A stretch of DNA of 64,000 bases from Burkholderia savannae (GTDB lineage: Bacteria; Pseudomonadota; Gammaproteobacteria; Burkholderiales; Burkholderiaceae): positions 1,798,001-1,862,000 of the forward strand of contig NZ_CP013418.1 of NCBI RefSeq assembly GCF_001524445.2. The letters run 5' to 3'. The notes under the pieces are model-generated. The model did no database searches and had not been told where the DNA came from. It saw only the letters and a program-made list of their open reading frames with translations. Positions 50,314 to 60,198 of this stretch are shown one piece after another (within the stretch, counting starts at the first letter, position 1; each line of letters begins with the position of its first letter). Both the position numbers and the translations under genes were made by a program.

Positions 50314-51138
50314 CTACGCACCCGGCTTGCTCGCGACGAAGTGAAACCACGCTTCGCCGCCGAGATCCTGTTCGCGCCGCAACGGCTTGCCGGTCGAGCC
50401 GCCGAACGCCGCGCGCAGCTTCAGGCCGGCGGCTTCGAGCTGCCGCTGCTGCGTGTCGAAATCGGTATACATGATGAGTATCCCGAACTTGTGCGCGGCG
50501 CACACGCGCATCGCATAGCCGTCGAACGTTCGATTGAAACGCGAATTCCGGACATAGTTGAACGCGCCGACCGGCAGCGAATAGGCGATCCGCGCCGCAT
50601 CGATCGCGAGCGCGAGCGGATTCGCCGAGCGCCGCGGCAGACGAACGAGCCGCGACGGCCCTTCCCGATAGCTCGGCCCCGCGAGATTGTGCGTCGAGAA
50701 CAGCGCGAAGCCGCCCGGCCGCAGCACGCGCGCGAACTCCTTCAGGATCGACATCCGGCCATCGTGATCGACCGCGTCGATGCCGTTGTAGCTGAACACG
50801 ACGAGCGAAAAGCTCTCGTCGGCGAACGTCGACATGTCGCGCGCGTCCATCCGGTGCACGCGCGTGCCCGGATGATTGCGCCGGCAGATCTCGACGAGCT
50901 CGGGCGTGTAGTCGACGGCCGTGTAGTCGGCGCTGATCGACTTCAGCAGCGGCACGGTGCGCCCGCCGCCCACGCCGACGTCGAGGATCGGCTCGTCGCG
51001 CACGCGCTCGGCGATCCATGCGAACGCCGCCGCCTCGCCGGGATCGGTCCAGCCGGATGCGCGCCCGTATCCGCGAAGCGCGCTGCGGCTGCGCCAGACG
51101 GCCTGATTGATGCGGTCCTGCACGAAACCTGCGTTCAC
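50314..51138 (-). CDS. Class I SAM-dependent methyltransferase
   Basis: A 274-aa methyltransferase. Motif I is PILDVGVGGGRTVPLL (about residues 50-65), followed by YTAVDYTPELVEICRRNHP, the motif IV-like FSLVVFSYNGID, and LKEFARVLRPGGFALFSTH. The substrate is unknown. There is no Shine-Dalgarno site of note other than GGGAG at a suitable distance, and the start agrees with the family's N-terminus. Stands alone. Confidence 0.87.
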   Translation of the reverse strand: MNAGFVQDRINQAVWRSRSALRGYGRASGWTDPGEAAAFAWIAERVRDEPILDVGVGGGRTVPLLKSISADYTAVDYTPELVEICRRNHPGTRVHRMDARDMSTFADESFSLVVFSYNGIDAVDHDGRMSILKEFARVLRPGGFALFSTHNLAGPSYREGPSRLVRLPRRSANPLALAIDAARIAYSLPVGAFNYVRNSRFNRTFDGYAMRVCAAHKFGILIMYTDFDTQQRQLEAAGLKLRAAFGGSTGKPLRREQDLGGEAWFHFVASKPGA

Positions 51139-51340
51139 GACTCCCCCTCTTCGCCGACAGCCTCGGCGAATCGCCGCACTTCGTTGAACTCGCTTCGAGT
51201 ATCGTCATGCGCGCTCACGCATCTCTGTTCTGCGGCTTACACTGGCGGAGATTTCGAAGAAAGGCTCGAAGCGGCGCGCCACGCGCGCACCGCTTCGCGA
51301 TGCGGCGAGACGTGCGTCGCACGCGATGCCCGATCGCGAA

Positions 51341-52716
<1,376 letters not shown>

Positions 52717-53583
52717 CTAGATCTTCTCCGCGTAAGCCGTCCGTTCGAGCGGCATGCAGGTGAGCGCCCGACCGGTCGGCTCGATGTAGCGCCGCGCGAG
52801 CGCCGCAGGTTCGGGATGCTCGACGACGCGCCAGCGATAGGGTTCGAGAAAGCCCTGCAAGTCCTGCGGATCGAGGCCGAAATGCCAGAGCCGGCCTTGC
52901 TCGACGTAGCGCCGATGGAGATTCTCGTCGCCGTACAGATTCCGGCCGTCGATGAAATCCTTGCGCACGTAGGTCAACGCAAGCCGGCTGCCGCGCGCGA
53001 CGGTCGCGAGAAAATCCAGCACCTTGCGCACGCCCGCCTCGGTCAGATATTGCGTGACGCCTTCCCACACGAAGAAGCTTCGCCTGCCGCTCGAATAGCC
53101 GTGCCGGGCCAGCTCCGCGGCGAGCGTCTCGCGCTCGAAATCGATCGGCACGAGCGTCACGTGCTCGGGCACCTCGCCGAACAGGCGGCGAAGGCGCCGC
53201 CGCTTCGCATCGATGTTCCGCGGTTGATCGACTTCCCACACGGGCACGCTCGCGAGCGGCGCGAGCCGATACGCGCGCGTGTCGAAACCCGCGCCGAGAT
53301 TGACGAACGAATCGATCTCGCCGGCCGATTCGAGCAACTTCTCGTCGATGAAGCGCTTGCGGCACAGGATGCCGCCCCAGACGCCGGGGAAATTCCGGTC
53401 CGACTTCGCGGCCATCCAGGCCGCCCCGCGCGGGCCGATCAACGAGACGATCGCTCGCGTGCCAAGCGGCGCGATCGCGCCCGCCAGTTCGTCGACGATG
53501 ATGCGCCGCTCCGCGGGAAGCCGTTGCTCGACGGCGACCATCGCAATCGGTCGCGCGCCGGTCTGCGCTGCTGTCAACGCCAT
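52717..53583 (-). CDS. Class I SAM-dependent methyltransferase (LCM/TIGR00027-like)
   Basis: A 288-aa methyltransferase of the leucine-carboxyl-methyltransferase-like group. Seen: SFVNLGAGFDTRAYRL (motif I, about 92-107), VWEVDQPRNIDAKRRRL, FVWEGVTQYLTEAGVRKVL, and the closing P-L-E-R-TAYAEKI. Members often O-methylate small molecules or act in natural-product pathways; the substrate here is unknown. It has no operon partner. Confidence 0.85.
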   Translation of the reverse strand: MALTAAQTGARPIAMVAVEQRLPAERRIIVDELAGAIAPLGTRAIVSLIGPRGAAWMAAKSDRNFPGVWGGILCRKRFIDEKLLESAGEIDSFVNLGAGFDTRAYRLAPLASVPVWEVDQPRNIDAKRRRLRRLFGEVPEHVTLVPIDFERETLAAELARHGYSSGRRSFFVWEGVTQYLTEAGVRKVLDFLATVARGSRLALTYVRKDFIDGRNLYGDENLHRRYVEQGRLWHFGLDPQDLQGFLEPYRWRVVEHPEPAALARRYIEPTGRALTCMPLERTAYAEKI

Positions 53584-54676
53584 GTCGACACCTCGTCTGA
53601 AAAGTTCGATGAATCCAGTGTAGGCCGCGCATCGGCCGATCGCGAGACGAATGCACTCGCATGCGCGCTCGCGCGAATTCCGCCGCGCCTGCGCTCATCG
53701 GCACGTTTCGTTCGTCTAATCGTCGTGCGCGCCGACAAAAACGGTTCCAACAAGCGATCTGATGCCGCGTGCCGCGCTTCGATGCCTGTTTCGATGCCTG
53801 TCTCGATGCCTGTCTCGACGCCGCGGACACGACGAGAGCCCCGGGCCGCGATGCCAAGCGCATTGCACATGGAACGTCAACGAAAGCGCCCTAGGGCCTG
53901 TTCCCGCTAATAACGGGCTTGCGCTGGCCGCCAGAAGGGCCGAGCACAAGGATTGCGACGAAGTGAATACTCGACGTATTCGCGAGGAGCATGACGCAGC
54001 GATCGGCCCTTCTGGCGGCCAGCCCCTCGACGGATTTTTTCGATCACGGGAACGTGCCTTAGAGCGCCTTCGCCTCAGCGACGGCCGCGCGCCGATTGCA
54101 CCGGATACCGAATCATTCCGCGCCGGCGCTGCCGAACGTCGAATTCACCGGCCGCCGCCTCGCGCATGCAATCGTCCGGACGGTCGGCCCACGATCACGC
54201 CCCGCCCGGATCATTGCGCGTCCCGCCTTGCCTCGCTCGACATCCGCGCGTCACGCGTTCCGGCGTGCAGCGCGCCACCCACGCCGATCGCGCGGCGCGA
54301 CACGCTCCGAGCGCACCGCGCGACGCACGCCGCCGCGAAGCACCGGTGCGCGCTAACCGTCACGGGAAGACGCGCACGATCCGGCTCGTCATGCTGTTGC
54401 CGGGTGTCGAATGCGAAATGCAAACACTCCGGCGACGCCCGACGCGCGCATTCGATCCGGATCAACGCGGCTCAGGCGCAGCTATCTAGAATGAAAGGGC
54501 ATGACGAAGCGCACGTCACCCAAGCGGCGGCGCGCCCCCACGACCGATGAAAGCCGGAACTTCGGCATCGGAATCGCAAACCAAGCAAAGAAAGCCTCGA
54601 CATTCGCGGCGAATGGAACCGGTGTGTGCCGCGGCTAGACCGACCGGCATTTTCGGATTCGCCGGGGGCAGCTTCG
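53584..54676. other. Long intergenic region with a MITE-like element
   Basis: 1093 bp between divergent genes. It holds three CGATGCCTGTYT 12-mers (about 53780-53817), the IS5-like MITE at 53893-54060, and the promoter side of the L,D-transpeptidase gene. Other open frames are arginine- and proline-rich and match nothing. A decayed region is likely. Confidence 0.6.
53893..54060. mobile_element. MITE-like element, IS5-like ends
   Basis: About 168 bp. The ends GGGCCTGTTCCCG and CGGGAACGTGCC form imperfect inverted repeats and are flanked by CTAG (left) and TTAG (right), fitting the YTAR target duplication of IS5-type elements. Inside, a 19-bp inverted repeat (GCTGGCCGCCAGAAGGGCC at 53933-53951 with its complement at about 54003-54021) forms a large hairpin. 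It has no transposase frame. Assignment to IS5-like is from end sequence only. Confidence 0.7.
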
Positions 54677-55852
54677 ATGAACCGTCCTCACACTACGCAG
54701 CCACGTCTCCTTCAATGCGCATGCATGCTTTGCGTCGTTGCACGCACATCGCTTGCGGGCTTCGCGATATTCGTATCGCAACCGGTTAGCGCCGAACTGG
54801 CTGCGACGATTACCACCAAAGCATCCGTGTCGGCCAGCGCGGCTTCGGCAGTGGTCGCGCCCGCCACGAAGTCACATCGCGCTCCATCGGGCGCGTCGAA
54901 CGCATCCGGCGCATCGAGCACTTCGGGCACTTCAGGCACTTCGAGCGCATCGAGCGCGTCGAGCGCGTCGGAGGCATCCGGCGCATCCGCGTCTTTGCAA
55001 GCGTCGAGCGCACAATCGGCAACGCCCCGCGTGCTAACCGCCCCGCCGCTGCCGACGCTGACCGAAGCCGAAGCAGCGGACGTAACGCGCCGCGCGCTCG
55101 CGTTGCGCGCAACGTTCGCGCACGAAGTCACGCGACGCCTGAACGTCCCGGCAGCGGAGCAGCGCGCATACGGCGAGCGCCTGCAACAAATGCTCGATAC
55201 GCGCAATCTGGGCGAGCTGGCCCGTGAATACGTCGTGCTCGTCGATCGCGCGCCGAACGTGCAGGCGGCATTCATCTACTTCCGCACGACGCGGAACAAC
55301 ACGTGGGAGATGATCGGCGCATCGCCCGTCGCGACCGGCCTGCCCGGCCAGTACGACCATTTCGTGACGCCGCTCGGCGTGTTCGAGCACACGCCCGCGA
55401 ACATGGATTTCCGCGCGGAAGGCACGATGAACGACAACGGCATTCGCGGCTACGGCCGCCACGACATGCGCATCTACGATTTCGGCTGGGCAGACGCGGA
55501 GCGCGGCTGGGGCAAGGGCGGCGTGTCTCAGATGCGCTTTCAGATGCACGCGACGGACCCGGAATATCTGGAGCCGCTGCTCGGCATTCGCCACTCGAAG
55601 GGATGCGTGCGGATTCCCGCGACGCTGAACGTCTTCATCGATCAGCACGGGATTCTCGACGCCGAGTATGAAGCGCGCGCCGCCACCGGCGACACGCCTT
55701 GGGTGCTGCGCGCGCATCGGCAAGTCACGCCTTGGGCGGGCCGCTTTCTCGTCGTCGTCGATTCGGCGCGCAAGACGCGCCCCGCATGGTCGCCCGCGCC
55801 GGGCAAGAAGGCGCAGGCGAAGGTGCCGAAGGGCGGCGACACCGCGGATTGA
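54677..55852 (+). CDS. L,D-transpeptidase family protein (YkuD domain)
   Basis: A 391-aa exported protein. It has an N-terminal hydrophobic signal (MLCVVARTSLAGFAIFVSQP region), then a Ser/Ala/Gly-rich disordered spacer (about 50-125, SGASSTSGTSGTSSASSAS), a helical segment, and the YkuD catalytic domain with the hallmark HSKGCVRIP, containing the nucleophile cysteine and its histidine, after LLGIR. Such enzymes form 3-3 crosslinks in peptidoglycan or anchor lipoproteins with a cysteine nucleophile, in the periplasm. The DNA for the Ser-rich spacer shows 6- to 9-bp repeats. Confidence 0.88.
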   Translation: MNRPHTTQPRLLQCACMLCVVARTSLAGFAIFVSQPVSAELAATITTKASVSASAASAVVAPATKSHRAPSGASNASGASSTSGTSGTSSASSASSASEASGASASLQASSAQSATPRVLTAPPLPTLTEAEAADVTRRALALRATFAHEVTRRLNVPAAEQRAYGERLQQMLDTRNLGELAREYVVLVDRAPNVQAAFIYFRTTRNNTWEMIGASPVATGLPGQYDHFVTPLGVFEHTPANMDFRAEGTMNDNGIRGYGRHDMRIYDFGWADAERGWGKGGVSQMRFQMHATDPEYLEPLLGIRHSKGCVRIPATLNVFIDQHGILDAEYEARAATGDTPWVLRAHRQVTPWAGRFLVVVDSARKTRPAWSPAPGKKAQAKVPKGGDTAD

Positions 55853-55915
55853 TGCAAGCAGGCGCGGACGGACGAGGCCGCCGCCTTGGGGTTTCGCTGT
55901 TTCGCCGCTGTGCGG

Positions 55916-55958
55916 TTGTGCGGTCGTGCGGTCGTGCGGTCGTGCGGTCGTGCGGTCT
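55916..55958. repeat. Octamer array GTGCGGTC x5
   Basis: About five 8-bp units between the convergent L,D-transpeptidase and ABC transporter genes. Confidence 0.9.
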
Positions 55959-56102
55959 AGCCGTCTTGCGATCGTACCCTCGTGCCGTTCGCCATTACGC
56001 CGCCGAGCCGTGCCGCGGCGCCCGGTTCGCATGCGGCTTCGTCGCCGCTCACGTCCGCGCGAGAACGAGCCGAACCCATGCGTCGACCGCGCCGCCGCCG
56101 TG

Positions 56103-57953
56103 TCAGCGGCGTTGCGCCACCGCGTCGTCCGCGTTCGTCGCCGGCGTTGCGCGCTGCCCGCGCGGCGCCCCGCCGAATCCGTCGAGAGCCGCCTTTGCCC
56201 GATACTGCGCGTCCCACATCGCCCGATAGCGCCCGTCGGCCGCGATCAGCTCGTCGTGCCGCCCCTGCTGCACGAGCCGGCCGCCGTCGATCACGAGAAT
56301 CCGGTCCGCGCCGACGATCGTCGACAGACGATGCGCGATCACGATGACGGTCTTGTCCCGCACGAGCGCATCGATCGCGCGCTGCACCGCCAGTTCGCTT
56401 TCGACGTCGAGCGCCGCGGTCGGCTCGTCGAGAATCACGATCGGCGCATTCTTCAGCAGCGCGCGCGCGATCGAGATGCGCTGACGCTCGCCGCCCGACA
56501 GCCGGCCGCCGATCTCGCCGAGCCGCGTCTGCCAGCGCTGCGGCAGGCGTTCGATGAACGCGTGGCATTGCGCGGCGCGCGCCGCCGCCTCGACTTCGTC
56601 GTCCGTCGCGTCCGGGCGGGCCATCCGGATGTTCGCGAGCACCGTGTCGTCGAACAGGTAGACGTCCTGGAACACGACCGAAATCAGCGAATTCAGCGCC
56701 GCCTCCGGAATCCGGCGAATGTCGACGCCGCCGATCTCGATCGCACCGCGCTGAGGATCGGCATGGCGCAGCAGCAAACGTGCGATCGTCGACTTGCCCG
56801 ATCCGGACGGGCCGACGAGCGCCGTCATCCCGTTCGCCGGCAGCGTCGCGCTGAAGCCGCCGAGCGCGTCGCCCGCCGCACGCGCATAGCGAAACGACAC
56901 GTCGTCGAAACGCAAATCGAAGCGGCTCGGCACGCAAGACGGCTCACGCAACGGCAGCGGCTCGACCGCGAGCAGCGCCTCGATGCGCTCCAGCGCGGCT
57001 TCGATCATCTCGACGACCGCCGCATAGCCGATCAGCGTCGCCATCGGCTCGGAGAAGCGCACGACGATCACCATCACGGCCGCGACGACCGACAGATCGA
57101 GCGATCCCATCACGACCCACGTGACGGCCGCCGCGACGACGAGCTGCAGGCCCAGCTCGACGACGCTCGCGACGACGAGATTCGGCTTCGCGCTCTTGCG
57201 GTGCGCGGCCGTCTGCATGGCGAGCAACTCGTCGCAGCGCTCAGCGAGCGTGGACGCCTTCGCCGTGTCGCCGCAAGCCGCGCGCAGCACCGGCAGCCCT
57301 TGCGTGAATTCGACGATGTCGGCGTTCAGGCGGCGGTGCGCGTCCGCGAGCGCGCGCATCCCGCGTCCGAGCGCCGGCTGGCGCCAGCGGTACAGCGGCA
57401 CGATCGCGGGAAACACGAGCAGCAGGATCAGGCCGACGCGCCAATCGACGAAAAGCGCGGCGAGCGCGACGACGCAGGGCGTGACGGTCGCGAGCGCGAT
57501 CATGTTGACAATCGCGAGCGTGTAGTTCAGGTTCTCGTCGACGTTGCCGAGCAGCAGCGCGTTCATCTCGCCCGAGCGCTTGTCCTGCAGCGTTTCGAGC
57601 GGCATGCGGCGCAACTGCTCGCCGAGCCGCATGCGCAGCGCGTGCGTCGTGTGCGCCATGCGCCCGTTGTATTCGAAGCCTTGCGCGCGCCAGCGAACGA
57701 GTGTCGCGAACGCGGCGATCAGCGTCATCGCGACCAGCCAGCCGAACGCCGACTCGATCGAGCGCGCGCCGACGATCGCGGCGATCAGCGGAAACAGGCA
57801 CGCGAGCGCGAGCCCCTGCGCGGCCGCGGCCACGCACAGGCCGACGATGCTCGCGCGCAGCGCCGCCGCATTCGGGCCCGCGACGCTCGTCAGCCGGCGA
57901 TACGTCACGCGCCACGACGTCGGGCAGGGGGTTTCGGTCGATTCGTGTTTCAT
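56103..57953 (-). CDS. ABC transporter, fused permease-ATPase (YbtQ-like)
   Basis: A 616-aa half-transporter with an N-terminal six-helix exporter-type membrane domain (about 20-310) and a C-terminal ATPase: Walker A GPSGSGKST, Q-loop SVVFQDVYLF, signature LSGGERQR, Walker B IVILDEPTAALD and switch His in VIAHRLSTI. Its gene overlaps the preceding ABC gene by ATGA, so the two very probably form a heterodimer. With the TonB receptor upstream and Fur-like boxes, the pair resembles YbtP/YbtQ, which have exporter folds but take up iron-siderophore complexes. Direction of transport here is inferred. Confidence 0.9.
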   Translation of the reverse strand: MKHESTETPCPTSWRVTYRRLTSVAGPNAAALRASIVGLCVAAAAQGLALACLFPLIAAIVGARSIESAFGWLVAMTLIAAFATLVRWRAQGFEYNGRMAHTTHALRMRLGEQLRRMPLETLQDKRSGEMNALLLGNVDENLNYTLAIVNMIALATVTPCVVALAALFVDWRVGLILLLVFPAIVPLYRWRQPALGRGMRALADAHRRLNADIVEFTQGLPVLRAACGDTAKASTLAERCDELLAMQTAAHRKSAKPNLVVASVVELGLQLVVAAAVTWVVMGSLDLSVVAAVMVIVVRFSEPMATLIGYAAVVEMIEAALERIEALLAVEPLPLREPSCVPSRFDLRFDDVSFRYARAAGDALGGFSATLPANGMTALVGPSGSGKSTIARLLLRHADPQRGAIEIGGVDIRRIPEAALNSLISVVFQDVYLFDDTVLANIRMARPDATDDEVEAAARAAQCHAFIERLPQRWQTRLGEIGGRLSGGERQRISIARALLKNAPIVILDEPTAALDVESELAVQRAIDALVRDKTVIVIAHRLSTIVGADRILVIDGGRLVQQGRHDELIAADGRYRAMWDAQYRAKAALDGFGGAPRGQRATPATNADDAVAQRR

Positions 57954-59944
57954 CACGCGCGCTCCTGTTCGACGCGGTTCCGGTTTTCCTGCGCGCCCCC
58001 GCGCAGCGCCCAGCGTTGCACGCGCTCGTGGCTGTCCCACAGCCGCGCATAGACGCCCCGCGCCGCCAGCAGCGCATCGTGACGCCCCGCTTCGGCGAGC
58101 TCGCCCTGATCGAACACGAGAATCTGGTCGGCATGGCGGATCGTCGACAGCCGATGCGCGACCATGATCACCGTCTTGCCGCGCATCAGCGCGGACAGCG
58201 CCCGCATCAGCTCGGCCTCGTTCTCCGGATCGGAAAACGCGGTCGCCTCGTCGAGCACGAGGATCGGGCGGTTCTGCAGGATCGCGCGCGCGATCGTGAC
58301 GCGCTGCCGCTGCCCGCCCGACAGGAATGCGCCGCGCTCGCCCGCGCGCGTGTCATAGCCGTGCGGCAGGCCCATGATGAAGTCGTGCGCCTGCGCGGCC
58401 TTCGCCGCCGCGATCACGTCGTCCATCGTGCGATTCGGCGAACCGAGGCGGATGTTGTTCGCGATCGTGTCGGCGAACAGGAACGTGTCCTGGAACACGA
58501 ACGCCAGTTGCGACATCAGCGTATCGGCCGTCATGTCGCGCACGTCGACGCCGCCGACGAGCACGCGCCCCGCGTCCACGTCCCAGAAGCGCGGAATCAG
58601 CCGCGCGACGGTCGTCTTGCCCGCGCCCGACGGGCCGACGAGCGCCGTCGTCGAGCCCTGCGGAACGTGGAAGCTCACGTTGCGCAGCACGCGCGCGCCG
58701 TCGCGGTCGTCGGCGTCGGCGTCGGCGTGCTTGTCGCCGCTTGTGCCGCCGCTTATGTCGCCGCTTATGTCGCCGCTTGTGTCGCCGCTCGCGCCACCGC
58801 CGGCGCCCCGAACGCGACCGGCGTCGCGGCAGGCGGGCGCGGCGTCCGAATCGTCCCCGGCCGTCGCCCCGTAGCCGAAGCCGACGTTCTCGAACGTGAC
58901 GCTCGCGTCGGCCGGCGCTCGCCCAACGGCGGGCATCGGCAGCGTCGGCAACGCCAGCGTCTGCTGGATTCGCGCGACGCTCAGCTTCGCCTTGTCGACC
59001 ATGTGGTTGAGCATCATCATCGGCATCATCGCCTCCGCCATGCCGGTGCCGACGAGCAGCACCGCGATCCACGCGCCGAAATCCGCGGCATCGCGCGCGA
59101 CGAGCCACGCGCCGAGCCACAGCATCACGAGCAACGTCGGCAGCGGATTGAGCGCCGCGAACGAGAAGCGTGCGGAAAAGCCCGCCTGCCGATACCAGCG
59201 CGTGAGCACGTCTAGATACGCGTCGAGCGCATGCTGGAAGCGGCCGAACGTCGAATAGCCGGCATCGAACGTACGCACGACGGGCATCGCCTGCACGAAT
59301 TCGATGACGGCCGCGCTCACGCGCTCGCGCGCGTCGTTGTACAGCCGGCTCATCTCGACCGAATTGCGCATCGCGAGCGTCAGCACGCCGAACCCGATCG
59401 CCATCACCGCCGCCGCACCGAGCGCGAGCCGCCAGTCGAGCCACAGCAGCGCGACGAGCGTGCACGCCGGCCCGACGAACGCGCGCGCATAGAGCGGCGT
59501 GCTGTCGGCGACGAAGATGTGCAGCGCTTTCACATCGTCGTGGACGACCTTCGACAGCGCGCCCGCGCCGACCTGCTGCAGCGTGCCGAGCGGCACGCGC
59601 GTCAGGCGCTCGGCCAGATCGCCGCGCAGGATCTTCTCGAGGCGAAACGCCGCGTAGTGCGACTGGCTGAACGCGCCGAGCCGCAGGAAATAGCTGCCGG
59701 CGAGGCACAGCACGGCGCACGCGAGAGGCCACGCCGGCCACGCGTGCGGCCGCTCGGCGAGCTGCCGCACGGTCCATGCGAGCGACAGCAGGAACGCGAC
59801 GTTCAGCAGCGTCGCGAGCGACGAGACGAACATCGCGAAGCGGATCTGCGCACGCACCGGGCGCATGATGCGCCACGGGTCGGGGCGGGCATCCGCGCGC
59901 CGTCGGCGTACTGGACGGGCGGATTCGGTCGGTGGTTCGGACAT
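57953..59944 (-). CDS. ABC transporter, fused permease-ATPase (YbtP-like)
   Basis: A 663-aa half-transporter. The membrane domain (FAMFVSSLATLLNVAFLLS and five further helices) is joined to the ATPase (Walker A GPSGAGKTT, signature LSGGQRQR, Walker B ILVLDEATAFSDPE, His in VAHRLSTIRHAD). Between them lies an extra linker of about 45 residues with four-residue repeats (GDISGDIS type), encoded by an in-frame 12-bp DNA repeat at 58739-58798. GAGGA nine bases before the ATG sets the start. First of the ABC pair and downstream of the TonB-receptor gene. Confidence 0.9.
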   Translation of the reverse strand: MSEPPTESARPVRRRRADARPDPWRIMRPVRAQIRFAMFVSSLATLLNVAFLLSLAWTVRQLAERPHAWPAWPLACAVLCLAGSYFLRLGAFSQSHYAAFRLEKILRGDLAERLTRVPLGTLQQVGAGALSKVVHDDVKALHIFVADSTPLYARAFVGPACTLVALLWLDWRLALGAAAVMAIGFGVLTLAMRNSVEMSRLYNDARERVSAAVIEFVQAMPVVRTFDAGYSTFGRFQHALDAYLDVLTRWYRQAGFSARFSFAALNPLPTLLVMLWLGAWLVARDAADFGAWIAVLLVGTGMAEAMMPMMMLNHMVDKAKLSVARIQQTLALPTLPMPAVGRAPADASVTFENVGFGYGATAGDDSDAAPACRDAGRVRGAGGGASGDTSGDISGDISGGTSGDKHADADADDRDGARVLRNVSFHVPQGSTTALVGPSGAGKTTVARLIPRFWDVDAGRVLVGGVDVRDMTADTLMSQLAFVFQDTFLFADTIANNIRLGSPNRTMDDVIAAAKAAQAHDFIMGLPHGYDTRAGERGAFLSGGQRQRVTIARAILQNRPILVLDEATAFSDPENEAELMRALSALMRGKTVIMVAHRLSTIRHADQILVFDQGELAEAGRHDALLAARGVYARLWDSHERVQRWALRGGAQENRNRVEQERA
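58739..58798 (-). repeat. In-frame 12-bp tandem repeat inside ABC gene
   Basis: Five degenerate units (GCTTATGTCGCC type, two perfect in tandem), encoding GGAS/GDTS/GDIS repeats in the domain linker. Unit gain or loss would keep the frame. Confidence 0.9.
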
Positions 59945-60198
59945 GGCGATTCCTCGTGGGCCCGGCAACGGGCGAGACTGGTTGGCGCGCGGCGGCGCAA
60001 GCCGATCACGCGCGGCGCGCGGCGGCAGGAGAAACCGTGCGCGTCCGCGCGACGGCCGTGCACCGCGTCGCGCGACGGCACGCGATCGCGCGCGGCGGCG
60101 CATCGCGGGCGACGTCGCCGCCCGGCGGCGCGCGGCGGGCGGGCGCATCGAGCGCGGCGCGGCGCGCGCAGCGATCCGCCGCGCCGCGGCTCGCGCGG

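Noticed and set aside
54547..54789. 80-codon frame before the L,D-transpeptidase
   Set aside because: Overlaps the signal-peptide region of the real gene in another frame and has no protein-like content.
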